Shown here: positions 25,662 through 34,491 of the stretch, piece after piece
How the letters are laid out: each line of letters begins with the position of its first letter
Position numbering within the stretch: position 1 is the stretch's first letter
Source: Arthrobacter celericrescens
GTDB lineage: Bacteria; Actinomycetota; Actinomycetes; Actinomycetales; Micrococcaceae
Direction of reading: 5' to 3'
Assembly: GCF_003614925.1 (NCBI RefSeq)
Contig: NZ_QYLP01000033.1
Span: 62,001-126,000, forward strand
DNA: 64,000 nucleotides
Translations under genes and position numbers: made by a program
The notes under the pieces: generated by a model
The model's database searches: none
The model's input: only the letters and a program-made list of their open reading frames with translations
What the model was told of the DNA's origin: nothing

Positions 25662-26798
25662 TTAGCTTGTCTTGAATCGTTCCGGGCGAATGAAGCCCAG
25701 GCCGTCGAAGGTCTGCTTTCCGAGGGCTTCGCGTGCGGCGATGTACCCGAAGCCCGTGGCGTTCTTGAAACCGGCCCCGGAGAAGCCGGTGGCGCAGTAG
25801 ATCCGGCTGCCATCGCTGATCGGGCCAAGAAGGGGCTGGCTGTCCTTGGTGTAGAGGTCGGGGAAGGCATCGGTGCGGACGATGTTCGGGATGAGGCCGG
25901 GGAAGAACTCGCTGACGGTGTCCGTGGTTTCTTCGATTTCCGCAGCGGTGAGGTCGCGGGGGACTGCGTCAGGGTCCGGCGTCGGTTTTCCGCGGCCGTC
26001 CAGTGTTGCCTTCACCGTGACGCCGTCGACGGCGGGTGCGCCGTACATGGAGCGGTCTTCGTAGATCCGGATGAAGATGGGGAATTTCTCCGGGGTGAAT
26101 TGGCTGGCATCGTTGGCGACGAACCAGGACAGGAAGATCCTTTTGGTTTCCGTCGCGTTCTCGAGGTAGTCGGGCATGAGCCTGCGGGACCAGCCGCCGG
26201 AGGCGACGATGACGTTCTCGAAGGTCCAGGACTTGCCGCCGGCGGTGACGATGACGCCGTCGTTGGTTTCGGTGATGCTGTCCACGGGGGTGTTGCGGTG
26301 GACGGTGGCACCGTTGGCTTCGGCGGCGGCGACTGCCGCGGTGACGGCGCGGTCGGTGCGCAGGGCACCGGCGTTCGGGTCGTAGACGGCGACGTCGTCC
26401 GGGCGGAGGTTGTGTTGCGGGTACCGTTCGGCCAGTTCTTGGTGACTGAGGAGCTGGTGTTCGGCGCCGGTGGCTTTGGTGGTTTCCAGGACGGCGTTGA
26501 TGTAGGGGCCGTTGGCGGTGCCGATGGACAGGCCGCCGCAGCGGGTGAGAATGTCCTGGCCGGTTTCGGCTTCGAGTTCGGCCCAGAGCCGCTGGGAGCG
26601 CTGAAGGATGGGGTAGAAGTCGGGGTTGCCGCGGTAGATCATGCGGAAGAGGCGGGTGTCCCCGCCCACGGCGCTGCGGCCGTGGGCGGGAGTGGCGGCC
26701 TCGAAGCCGACTACCGAGTCGGACAGCCGGGATGCTTGCCACAGGGCCATGCTTCCGATACTGCCCAGTCCGATGACTGCGAGTTTTCCGTCGGTCAT
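25662..26798 (-). CDS. FAD-dependent amine oxidase (sarcosine/N-methyltryptophan oxidase family)
   Basis: A 378-residue flavoprotein of the DAO fold, MSOX/SolA-like. The Rossmann motif is LAVIGLGSIGSMALWQASRL at residues 6-25; AHGRSAVGGDTRLFRMIYRG matches the flavin-contact region of SolA, and IYCATGFSGAGFKNATGFG near the C-terminus is the conserved FAD-binding end. No Cys is seen at the usual covalent-FAD position, where the C-terminal motif reads SGAGFKNA. The ATG at 26798 shares one base with the upstream ATPase stop, so it is part of the importer operon. It probably oxidises a secondary amine or amino acid brought in by that importer. Confidence 0.82.
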   Translation of the reverse strand: MTDGKLAVIGLGSIGSMALWQASRLSDSVVGFEAATPAHGRSAVGGDTRLFRMIYRGNPDFYPILQRSQRLWAELEAETGQDILTRCGGLSIGTANGPYINAVLETTKATGAEHQLLSHQELAERYPQHNLRPDDVAVYDPNAGALRTDRAVTAAVAAAEANGATVHRNTPVDSITETNDGVIVTAGGKSWTFENVIVASGGWSRRLMPDYLENATETKRIFLSWFVANDASQFTPEKFPIFIRIYEDRSMYGAPAVDGVTVKATLDGRGKPTPDPDAVPRDLTAAEIEETTDTVSEFFPGLIPNIVRTDAFPDLYTKDSQPLLGPISDGSRIYCATGFSGAGFKNATGFGYIAAREALGKQTFDGLGFIRPERFKTS

Positions 26799-27565
26799 TA
26801 GAGCACCTTTTCCAGGAAGGACCGGGTGCGGGCTTCCTTCGGATTGCCAAGCACTTCGCGCGCATCGCCGCGCTCGACCACGAAGCCCTCGTCCATGAAA
26901 AGCAGGGAGTCGGAAACTTCGCGGGCGAAGCCCATTTCGTGGGTGACGACGACCATGGTCATGCCCTTTTTGGCGAGGTCCTTCATGACAGCGAGGACTT
27001 CGCCGACCTTTTCCGGGTCCAGCGCGGAGGTGGGTTCGTCGAAGAGCATGATTTCGGGGTCCATGGCCAGGGAACGGGCGATGGCCACGCGCTGCTGTTG
27101 TCCGCCGGAGAGCTGGGCGGGGTACTTGAATCCGTGGCCGTCGAGTCCGACGCTGGCCAGCAGTTCGTCTGCCCGGGCGGCAGCCTTCTTCTTGTCCACG
27201 CCTTTGACCAGGACCGGGCCGGACATGACGTTTTCCTGGGCTGTCATGTTGGGGAAGAGGTTGAACTGCTGGAAGACCATGCCGACCCGGGTGCGCTGCT
27301 CGGCCAGCTTCTTCTTGCTCAGGGCGTGGTAGGCGGTTTCGGTTTCGTGGTAACCGAAGGTTTCGCCGTTGACCTGCAGGACTCCGAGGTCCACCGTCTC
27401 CAGGCCGTTGATACAGCGCAGCAGGGTGGACTTGCCGGAGCCGGACGGGCCGATGATGCAGCAAACCTCGCCGCTGGCGACGTCCAGGTCGATGTTCTGC
27501 AGGACCGTCTTATGTCCAAAGGATTTGCGGATTCCGCGGGCGTGAATGGTGCCGTCGGTGCTCAT
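26798..27565 (-). CDS. Polar amino-acid ABC transporter ATPase (GlnQ-like)
   Basis: A 255-residue ABC ATPase. Walker [10 protein letters not shown], signature [19 protein letters not shown], Walker [15 protein letters not shown] and the H-loop VVTHEMGFA are all intact. It overlaps the permease by ATGA and the flavin oxidase by one base. The first codons (ATGAGCACCGAC) are shared with gntR copy 1, whose unit carries a duplicate of the preceding permease. Confidence 0.93.
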   Translation of the reverse strand: MSTDGTIHARGIRKSFGHKTVLQNIDLDVASGEVCCIIGPSGSGKSTLLRCINGLETVDLGVLQVNGETFGYHETETAYHALSKKKLAEQRTRVGMVFQQFNLFPNMTAQENVMSGPVLVKGVDKKKAAARADELLASVGLDGHGFKYPAQLSGGQQQRVAIARSLAMDPEIMLFDEPTSALDPEKVGEVLAVMKDLAKKGMTMVVVTHEMGFAREVSDSLLFMDEGFVVERGDAREVLGNPKEARTRSFLEKVL

Positions 27566-28488
27566 CGGGCAGCGCCTTCCGGTTGGGCAACCCGCTTGGC
27601 CTTGCGCGGCAAGGTGGAGGTTGCACGGGAGTATCGTTTCTCGAGCTGGGCCTGCGGGTAGCTCAACAGCAGGGTCATCACCAGATACCAGAGGCTGGCG
27701 ACGATCAGCAGCGGGATGGTTTCGTAGGTCCGGGCGTAGATCAGCTGGGCGCTTTGGAGCAATTCCGCGACGCCGAGCACGCTGACGAGGGAGGTTTCCT
27801 TGAACATGCCGATGAACTGGTTGCCGGTCGCTGGAATGATCGAGGGCATCGCCTGGGGGATGATGACCTTGCGCATCCGCATGCCGGCGCTCATGCCCAG
27901 GGAATCGGCGGCCTCGATTTGTCCCTTCCCTACGGCGGAAAAACCGCCGCGGATGATCTCGGCCATGTACGCGGCCTGATTGAGGGTCAGGCCCACAAGG
28001 GCTGCGGTGATCGGGCCCATGATCGCATTCGTGTCCACGGCCGTGCCGATGTCCGTGAACGGGATCCCGATCCTCAGGTCAGGGTAGAGCGCGGAGATGT
28101 TGAACCAGAAGATCAGCTGCACCAGCACCGGGGTGCCGCGGAACAGGGTGAGGTAGAGGCCCGCGGCGATGGAAACCGGCTTCACGTGGGAAGCGCGCAT
28201 GACCGCCAAGGCAAGGCCGAGCAGCGTTCCCAGTGCCATGCTCGCGACCGTGAGGAAAACGGTGAGCACCAGGCCGCGCAGGATCGATTCGGCGAAGAAG
28301 TACTTTCCGACGATGCCCCACTTGAAGTTGGGGTTTGTCAGGACCGAGGCGAGGATCCCGAGGCCGACGAGAATGCTCAGGACCCATCCGGCGTACTCGG
28401 TGGGAGTCCGAAGCCGAAGCCGCGGCTTGAGGGCTGCATCGATGCCACCCATCGTGGTTTCACTTCCTTTGCTGATAGTTGTGACCAT
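27562..28488 (-). CDS. Polar amino-acid ABC transporter permease
   Basis: A 308-residue PAAT permease with EAA loop [25 protein letters not shown]. It is encoded between the binding protein and ATPase genes, in the usual order. An alternative start at 28452 (MGGIDAAL) has AAAGGAAG upstream and would remove 12 residues. The sequence [17 protein letters not shown] is typical of His/Glu/opine permeases. The duplicate at 20958 is nearly the same in its C-terminal half. Confidence 0.9.
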   Translation of the reverse strand: MVTTISKGSETTMGGIDAALKPRLRLRTPTEYAGWVLSILVGLGILASVLTNPNFKWGIVGKYFFAESILRGLVLTVFLTVASMALGTLLGLALAVMRASHVKPVSIAAGLYLTLFRGTPVLVQLIFWFNISALYPDLRIGIPFTDIGTAVDTNAIMGPITAALVGLTLNQAAYMAEIIRGGFSAVGKGQIEAADSLGMSAGMRMRKVIIPQAMPSIIPATGNQFIGMFKETSLVSVLGVAELLQSAQLIYARTYETIPLLIVASLWYLVMTLLLSYPQAQLEKRYSRATSTLPRKAKRVAQPEGAAR

Positions 28489-28499
28489 GGAGGCGCCCC

Positions 28500-29408
28500 C
28501 TAGTTGAGCTTGGCGTCGGTGATGGCGCCGGACTCAAGACCCCAGGTCTCGAGGGACTTCTTGTACTCGGGGGTCTCCAGGACGGACTGGATGGCGGCCT
28601 GCAGGGCGGGGGTCAGCGGTGAGCCCTTCTTCACGCCGATAGCGGTGACGTCGCTCGAGCCGACATTGACCCGGCCGAGGAGGGTGAAGGAGTCCGGCTG
28701 CTGCTTCGCGGCCCACCCGAGTGCGGTGGTGTCGTAGAGGATGCCGTCGATCCGCTTGGAGTGCAGTTGGGTCAGGGCTTCCTGGACGTTGGGCAGCGTG
28801 ACGGCGTTGATCGCCGGCTGTCCCTTCGAGGTGCAGGTCTGCTCCGAGAGGGCCGGGAGGCGCTTGAGCTGGCCGGTGGAGCCGGCAGTGACGGCGATGT
28901 TCTTGCCGCACAGGGTCTCCATGCTGAGGTTCAGCGGGTTGCCCGCGGCCACGGCCACGGAGCTGCCGGCCTTGAAGTAGTCAATCATGTCGAGCACCTC
29001 GAGCCGTTCTTCGGTCTTGGACATGGTGGTGGCCGTGAAGTCATAGCGGCCGCCATCGATGCCCGGGACGATCGTGTCGAACTTCGTGTCCTCGAACTTC
29101 AGCTTCAGGTCCAGCTTCTTTGCGATGAGCCGCGCGATGTCCGGGTTCAGGCCGATCGGCGTCTGGTTGTCCTCCGCGAGGAACGTCGTCGGCGGGTAGT
29201 GCAGGTCCATCGCGACCGTCAGTTCGCCCTTGTCCTTGTAGGACTGCGGAAGCAGGCTGACAGCCTTGGCATCGGGCTGGATGCCTGCCGAGATGTCGGC
29301 GGTGTTCGAGCTCTGCGGGTCCTGCGTCGCGGCAGCGCCACAGGCGCTCAAAGCCATCAGCACCGCAAGTCCGGTAGCGGCAGTCTGGATCTTGCTCATT
29401 GTCTTCAT
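28500..29408 (-). CDS. Polar amino-acid ABC transporter substrate-binding lipoprotein
   Basis: A 302-residue family-3 solute-binding protein. The signal peptide ends in lipobox LSAC (Cys at about residue 23). The conserved core includes NPDIARLIAKKL, FDTIVPGIDGGRYDFTATTMSKTEER and GILYDTTALGWAA. ATG at 29408 is chosen because GAAGGGAAG lies five bases upstream, over an ATG five codons earlier. It is the first gene of a four-gene unit (binding protein, permease, ATPase, oxidase) that diverges from the gene at 29827 across sites D and E. The ligand is likely a cationic or zwitterionic amine; not determined. Confidence 0.9.
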   Translation of the reverse strand: MKTMSKIQTAATGLAVLMALSACGAAATQDPQSSNTADISAGIQPDAKAVSLLPQSYKDKGELTVAMDLHYPPTTFLAEDNQTPIGLNPDIARLIAKKLDLKLKFEDTKFDTIVPGIDGGRYDFTATTMSKTEERLEVLDMIDYFKAGSSVAVAAGNPLNLSMETLCGKNIAVTAGSTGQLKRLPALSEQTCTSKGQPAINAVTLPNVQEALTQLHSKRIDGILYDTTALGWAAKQQPDSFTLLGRVNVGSSDVTAIGVKKGSPLTPALQAAIQSVLETPEYKKSLETWGLESGAITDAKLN

Positions 29409-29603
29409 GATGCTTCCCTTCAAAAATGGGTTTCAGGTGAAGTTGGTTTCGCCGAACGAGTGGGTATTTTCGGAGGGCTTCCAAGTGGCGTCCTTGTCAG
29501 TTCGGAAGCCGGTCCCAGGGGCAATCGGGGAGGTGTTGGGTTCAAAGTGCTGTGATACGGGTCTCGTTCTGCATCCACTGCCTATGCAACTCCTCAAATC
29601 GCA

Positions 29604-29617
29604 GATTGTCAACAATC
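29604..29617. promoter_or_regulatory. GntR-type operator, site D
   Basis: GATTGT-CA-ACAATC is a perfect 6-2-6 palindrome. On the minus strand it supplies TTGACA (29612-29607) as a candidate -35 for the importer operon; the best -10 at 17 bases, TTGCAT, is weak. From 29605 it matches site A over 20 bases. Confidence 0.7.
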
Positions 29618-29683
29618 GACGATAAGTGAAATATTTGGCGCGGGTTTGGGCCCCGGGTTACATGAGAAGGTTTCGCAACAGAA

Positions 29684-29717
29684 ACTGTTGACAATCTACA
29701 ATTCTGGGACCTACAGT
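29684..29717 (+). promoter_or_regulatory. Promoter with GntR-type operator, site E
   Basis: ACTGT-TG-ACAAT (29684-29695) differs from the consensus palindrome at one base. Its TTGACA (29688-29693) is a perfect -35, and TACAGT (29712-29717) follows after 18 bases. The operator therefore covers the -35 of the operon starting at 29827, as expected for repression. Confidence 0.7.
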
Positions 29718-29826
29718 CAAAGCATCTGGTTCTCGACGCCCAGGAATCTCCGGCCCCCCACACGACCTGAAGCGGGACGGCGGACCACCGGGCGTCCCGC
29801 AAAAGTCATCTATGAACGGACGAATT

Positions 29827-30498
29827 ATGGCAACCACCAACCGGCCGAAGTACATCTCCTTCGATGTCTACGGCACTTTGATCAACTTCGACATCGATCC
29901 CACCACGCGTCGCCTGCTGGATGGCCGCCTGCCTGAAGAAGAGTGGCCCGCGTTCAAGAAGGTCTTCCGCGGGTACCGCTTCGACGAGGTCTGTGGTGCC
30001 TACAAGCCCTACGAGCAGATCCTCCAGGACTCCTTCGACCGCGTGTGCAAGTACTGGGGCATTGAGTCGAACGAGGATGCCGGCGCACAGTTCGCCGAGG
30101 CTGTCCGCGGCTGGGTTGCCCACGAGGACGTGCCGGCCCCGCTGAAGCTCATGGGCGACAACTACAAGTTGGTGGCCCTGTCCAACGCCGATAACAGCTT
30201 CCTGGACATCAGCATCCCGAAGCTCGGCGCTGAGTTCCACGCCGTGCTGACCGCTGAGCAGGCCCAGGCCTACAAGCCGCGCTACCAGGCCTTCGAGTAC
30301 ATGCTCGACACCCTGAACGCCAGGCCGGAGGACTTCCTGCATATCTCTTCGCACACCCGCTACGACGTGCACCCGATGCACGACATGGGCTTCCGGAACC
30401 TCTGGCTGCTGGACCGTGGCTATGACCCCATTGGCCCGGGCTATGACCTCAACGTTGCTAAGTCCCTGGACGAGATCAACAAGCACCTCGGTCTCTAG
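29827..30498 (+). CDS. Type II haloacid dehalogenase-like HAD hydrolase
   Basis: A 223-residue HAD-superfamily protein. Motif I ISFDVYGTLINFD provides the nucleophilic Asp, LSNADNSFLD is motif II, AYKPRYQAFEYML carries the Lys, and HISSHTRYDVHPMHDMGFRNLWLL is the acidic motif. Length and motifs fit the L-2-haloacid dehalogenase subfamily, but many such proteins are phosphatases. ATG at 29827 is preferred over 29812 because GGACG precedes it. It is first of seven co-directional genes. Its cellular substrate in an amine pathway is unclear. Confidence 0.82.
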   Translation: MATTNRPKYISFDVYGTLINFDIDPTTRRLLDGRLPEEEWPAFKKVFRGYRFDEVCGAYKPYEQILQDSFDRVCKYWGIESNEDAGAQFAEAVRGWVAHEDVPAPLKLMGDNYKLVALSNADNSFLDISIPKLGAEFHAVLTAEQAQAYKPRYQAFEYMLDTLNARPEDFLHISSHTRYDVHPMHDMGFRNLWLLDRGYDPIGPGYDLNVAKSLDEINKHLGL

Positions 30499-30525
30499 AC
30501 CGACTTCGAGGCGAAAGGCCATCCC

Positions 30526-31803
30526 GTGAAACTCATCCCTTACTGGCTGGACACAGCCGAACCTTCCGGCGATTACCGCAGCACCCCTGTCCCGGAAGCT
30601 GTCGACGTCGCGATCATCGGTGCCGGGTTCACCGGCCTCTCCGCTGCGCTTGAGTTCGCCCAGCAGGGTGCGAGCGTCGCCGTCTTCGAACGCCACACCG
30701 TGGGCTGGGGCGCGTCCGGCCGCAATGGCGGCATGGCCACCACCGGCCTGGCCATTGGATTCAGCACGGCGGTCAAGCGGTACGGGGTGCCCCGCGCCGT
30801 GGAGATGTTCCGTGAGTACAACGACGCCATTGACAGCATCGAGAAGCTGGTCCATGACCACGCCATCGATTGCGACTTCAACCGCTTCGGAAAGCTCTCG
30901 CTGGCCTACCACGAGTCGCACAATGACGGCTTCAAGAAGTCCCAGGAACTGCTGGCCAAGCACGTGGACCACTATGTCACCCTCATCCCGAAGGCCGACA
31001 TCCACAGTGAGATCGGCACCGACTTCTACAAGGGAGCGATGCTCGACCCGAAGGGCGCGGGACTCCACGTCGGTAAGTTCGCCCACGGCCTCGCAGGGGC
31101 AGCCGCAACGGCCGGCGCGCTGATCTGCGAAAACGCGGGAGTGACCGAGCTCAAGCGGGTCAGCGGCACCGTGCACGATGTCCACACCACCCGGGGTATC
31201 ACCCGTGCCAAGCAGGTCCTGGTCGCCACCAGCGGCTACACCGGCAGCATTACGCCGTGGATGCAGCGCCGCGTGATCCCGGTGGGCAGCTTCATTATTG
31301 TCACGGAGCCGCTGCCCGAAGACGTGGTGAACCGGATCCTCCCCAACAGGCGCCAGGCCTCGGACAGCAAGATGCTCACCTACTACTTCCGCATCACGCC
31401 CGACAACCGGCTCCTCTTCGGCGGGCGGGCGCGCTTTGCGCTCTCGAGCCCCGACTCGGACGTCAAGAGCGCAGAGATCCTCCGCAAGGCGATGCTCGAG
31501 CTCTTCCCGTACCTGTCCAACGCCAAGGTGGACTACATCTGGGGCGGCCTGGTGGATCTGTCGATGGACCAGATGGTCCACGCCGGCGAGCACAATGGGC
31601 TTTTCTACTCGCTCAACTACAGCGGCCATGGCGTCCAGATGGCGGCCCACATGGGCAAGCGGATGGCGCATTACATGGGCGGAGACAAGAGCGCCAATGT
31701 GTGGGAAGACCTGAAGAACCCGCCCGTTCCCGGCCACTTTGGTCCGCCGTGGTTCCTGCCCTTCATTGGGGCGGCCGCGAAGATCATCGACCGGATCAAA
31801 TAG
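30526..31803 (+). CDS. FAD-dependent amine oxidoreductase (PuuB/DAO-like)
   Basis: A 425-residue flavoprotein related to gamma-glutamylputrescine oxidase. The dinucleotide motif VAIIGAGFTGLSAALEFAQQG is at residues 28-48, with VGWGASGRNGGM following, a hallmark of the PuuB group. LFYSLNYSGHGVQMAAHMGKRMA is the C-terminal flavin-contact motif. GTG at 30526 has GAAAGG seven bases upstream. It is the second flavin oxidase of the block and probably oxidises an amine to an aldehyde and ammonia, feeding the aldehyde dehydrogenase encoded next. Confidence 0.82.
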   Translation: MKLIPYWLDTAEPSGDYRSTPVPEAVDVAIIGAGFTGLSAALEFAQQGASVAVFERHTVGWGASGRNGGMATTGLAIGFSTAVKRYGVPRAVEMFREYNDAIDSIEKLVHDHAIDCDFNRFGKLSLAYHESHNDGFKKSQELLAKHVDHYVTLIPKADIHSEIGTDFYKGAMLDPKGAGLHVGKFAHGLAGAAATAGALICENAGVTELKRVSGTVHDVHTTRGITRAKQVLVATSGYTGSITPWMQRRVIPVGSFIIVTEPLPEDVVNRILPNRRQASDSKMLTYYFRITPDNRLLFGGRARFALSSPDSDVKSAEILRKAMLELFPYLSNAKVDYIWGGLVDLSMDQMVHAGEHNGLFYSLNYSGHGVQMAAHMGKRMAHYMGGDKSANVWEDLKNPPVPGHFGPPWFLPFIGAAAKIIDRIK

Positions 31804-31873
31804 ACCAGCTGGCCAGCAGGGACCGGCTGGCCAGCTACCAACCACCCAATCACCCACCTAGCCAAGGGACCAC

Positions 31874-33379
31874 ATGTTGCCATCAACAATCCTCGATGAC
31901 GCGCGCCCGGAAACGGGGGACAGCCGCTCAGAAGTCGCCAACCTTCCTGGAGGTGCCTTCCTTGAAGGGCGCTGGCAGACCGGCGGGATGACCCTTGAGG
32001 TCAGGGATCCCCAGGACGGATTCGTCGTGGGGCATGTGTGCGCCTCCGCGCCGGAGGACGTCAAGCGTGCCATCGGCCATATCCAGCGCGATCTGCAGCT
32101 TGCAGACTGGCCCCTTCGTGCCCGGCGCGAGGCGCTGGAGAAGGCTGTGCAGTTGCTGGGTGAGCAGTCCGGGCGCTTCGCTTCCATCATCGCGGCGGAG
32201 AGCAGCAAGACAATCAGCGAGGCCGAGCGCGAGGTGCGCCGCTGCCAGGAAACCCTGCGGTTGTCCGCCGCCGCGGCGGAAGAGCTGGTGGGGGAAACGC
32301 TGGCCTTCGAGGACAGCCTGGCCGCGGGGGCCAAGGTCGGCTGGTACAGCCGGAAGCCCGTGGGCATCGTCGCGGCGATCACGCCGTTCAACGATCCGCT
32401 CAACCTGGTGGCGCATAAACTCGGCCCGGCCCTGATCGGCGGCAACGGCGTCGTGCTCAAACCGTCCGGGCGGACACCGCTGAGCGGACTCGCGCTGGTA
32501 CAGCTGTTGTTGGAAGCCGGAGTTCCGTCGGGACGGATTGCAGCGATCGTCACCGGCGAGGGCGTGTCCGAAGCGCTGGTCACCGATCCGCGGGTGGACT
32601 TGATCTCCTTCACGGGCGGCCCGGTAACTGCGGACCGGATCGCCGCCGCTGCAGGAGCGAAGAAGATCCTGTCCGAACTCGGCGGCAACAACGCCACGAT
32701 TGTGTGCGCTGACGCTGATCCCGAAACCGCAGCGGCTGCGATCGTGGCAGGTGCGTTCGGGGTGGCCGGGCAGAACTGCCTGTCGGTGCAGCGGGTATAT
32801 GTACACATCTCGCTCTACGACCGTGTCCTGGAGCACGTAGTCCGCGGCACCAAGTCGCTGAAAGCCGGGCCCAAGTTCGACCGCGCCACCGACATCGGGC
32901 CGCTGATTTCCGAGGCCGAGGCCCGCCGCGTGGAGGAATGGGTCGACGAAGCCACAGCGGCTGGGGCCACCCTGCACGCCGGCGGCAAACGACGGGCCGC
33001 CTATTACGAACCGACAGTCCTGACTGATGTGCCTTCGAAATGCCGGGTCATCCGGGACGAGGTGTTCGGCCCAGTGGTGAGCATCCTGCCGTTCATCGAG
33101 GTCCAGGACGCCGTCTACGCAGCCAACAACACCGAGTATGGCCTGCAGGCCGGGGTGTTCACCCGGTCCATTGACCAGGCCTTGTCGATCGCGGACAAGC
33201 TGCACGTCGGCGCCGTCGTCATCAACGAAACCAGCGACGTCCGGATCGATTCCATGCCTTTCGGCGGCTTCAAGAAGTCCGGCGTCGGGCGCGAAGGCGT
33301 CCGGCATGCCGTCCGTGAAATGACCGAACCCAAGAACACGATCGTCAACCTCGGCGACCCCGCAGTAGCACCGGCCTGA
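31874..33379 (+). CDS. NAD(P)-dependent aldehyde dehydrogenase
   Basis: A 501-residue class-3-like ALDH fold enzyme. It shows the cofactor segment ITPFNDPLNLVAHKLGPALIGGNGVVLKPS, general-base motif ILSELGGNNATIV and nucleophile motif FGVAGQNCLSVQRVYVH. PWNFP is replaced by PFNDP, as in phosphonoacetaldehyde/lactaldehyde dehydrogenase branches. The start has AAGGGA four bases upstream. It probably oxidises the aldehyde formed by the preceding oxidase. The specific aldehyde cannot be read from the sequence. Confidence 0.85.
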   Translation: MLPSTILDDARPETGDSRSEVANLPGGAFLEGRWQTGGMTLEVRDPQDGFVVGHVCASAPEDVKRAIGHIQRDLQLADWPLRARREALEKAVQLLGEQSGRFASIIAAESSKTISEAEREVRRCQETLRLSAAAAEELVGETLAFEDSLAAGAKVGWYSRKPVGIVAAITPFNDPLNLVAHKLGPALIGGNGVVLKPSGRTPLSGLALVQLLLEAGVPSGRIAAIVTGEGVSEALVTDPRVDLISFTGGPVTADRIAAAAGAKKILSELGGNNATIVCADADPETAAAAIVAGAFGVAGQNCLSVQRVYVHISLYDRVLEHVVRGTKSLKAGPKFDRATDIGPLISEAEARRVEEWVDEATAAGATLHAGGKRRAAYYEPTVLTDVPSKCRVIRDEVFGPVVSILPFIEVQDAVYAANNTEYGLQAGVFTRSIDQALSIADKLHVGAVVINETSDVRIDSMPFGGFKKSGVGREGVRHAVREMTEPKNTIVNLGDPAVAPA

Positions 33380-33396
33380 AGGCAAACGGAGAATCC

Positions 33397-34491
33397 ATGA
33401 ATACCCACAACATCGCGGTCATTGCAGGTGATGGCATTGGCAAGGAAGTTGTCCCGGCAGCAATCGCCTGCCTGGAGCGCATTGCAGCCATCCATTCGTT
33501 GAGCCTCAACTTCACCCATTTCGAGTGGGGTTCCGACTACTACAAGCGGCATGGGCGGATGATGCCGGTTGATGGCCTGGACCAGTTGGCCCGGCATGAC
33601 GCCATTTTCCTCGGCGCGGTGGGCGATCCGGAGGTTCCGGACACCGAGTCGCTGTGGGGCTTGCTGATCCCGATCCGCCGGGAGTTCCAGCAGTACGTCA
33701 ACCTCCGTCCGGTCAAGACGCTCGACGGCGTGGCCTCGCCTCTGGCAGCGAAGTACCCGATTGATCTCCTGATCGTCAGGGAGAACAACGAGGGCGAGTA
33801 CTCGGAGGTCGGGGGACGGATGTACCGCGGCCTGCCGCAGGAAAGCGCCGTGCAGGAAACCATTTTCACACGCCTGGGTGTTTCCCGGGTTGCCCACTTC
33901 GCGGCCTCACTCGCCTCTGCCCGCAGTGGAAGGCTGACGTCCGCCACGAAGAGCAACGGCATCATCCACACCATGCCTTTCTGGGACGAGGTGGTGGAGG
34001 AAACCGCCGGTGGCTATCCGGGGGTGGCGGTCACGCACGAGCTGGTGGATGCACTCGCCGCGCACCTGGTCCTGAAGCCCTGGACCTTGGATGTCATTGT
34101 TGCGTCCAACCTTCTCGGTGACATCCTGTCCGATTTGGGCAGCGCCGTCACGGGGTCCATCGGCCTGGCGCCGAGTGCCAACCTGAACCCGGACGGGTAC
34201 TACCCGTCCCTTTTCGAACCGGTGCACGGCTCGGCTCCGGACATCGCCGGCAAGGGCCTCGCCAACCCGGTGGGCCAGATCTGGTCCGGAGCGATGATGC
34301 TGGAGCACCTCGGCCATCCCGAGGCGGCCGCGCACCTCCAGGCGGCGTTCGAGTCCGCACTGCGCGACGGCCATGGAACCCGCGACGTCGGGGGGACATC
34401 CTCGACGTCGGAATTCACGGCCGCTGTCCTCGCGGCGATCGAGCTATTGGCCGCTGACCAGCCGGCCGTTTCAGGGACATCGGCGCCGTGA
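33397..34491 (+). CDS. Tartrate/D-malate dehydrogenase-type beta-decarboxylating dehydrogenase
   Basis: A 364-residue isocitrate/isopropylmalate dehydrogenase family protein. IAVIAGDGIGKEVVPAA starts the fold; VRENNEGEYSEVGGRMYRG and ATKSNGI give the catalytic Arg/Tyr/Lys regions, and ILSDLGSAVTGSIGLAPSANLNPDG the metal Asp region, ending with FEPVHGSAPDIAGKG. The ENNEGEYSEVGGR segment is typical of the tartrate dehydrogenase (TtuC) and D-malate dehydrogenase branch. It overlaps the next gene by four bases. It likely produces pyruvate or a related 2-oxo acid from a C4 hydroxy acid. Confidence 0.83.
   Translation: MNTHNIAVIAGDGIGKEVVPAAIACLERIAAIHSLSLNFTHFEWGSDYYKRHGRMMPVDGLDQLARHDAIFLGAVGDPEVPDTESLWGLLIPIRREFQQYVNLRPVKTLDGVASPLAAKYPIDLLIVRENNEGEYSEVGGRMYRGLPQESAVQETIFTRLGVSRVAHFAASLASARSGRLTSATKSNGIIHTMPFWDEVVEETAGGYPGVAVTHELVDALAAHLVLKPWTLDVIVASNLLGDILSDLGSAVTGSIGLAPSANLNPDGYYPSLFEPVHGSAPDIAGKGLANPVGQIWSGAMMLEHLGHPEAAAHLQAAFESALRDGHGTRDVGGTSSTSEFTAAVLAAIELLAADQPAVSGTSAP

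Noticed and set aside
29806..31857. A 683-codon open frame on the minus strand
   Set aside because: It runs antisense across the HAD hydrolase and flavin oxidase genes, whose motifs are intact. High third-position GC creates such long shadow frames; its translation has no recognisable domain.
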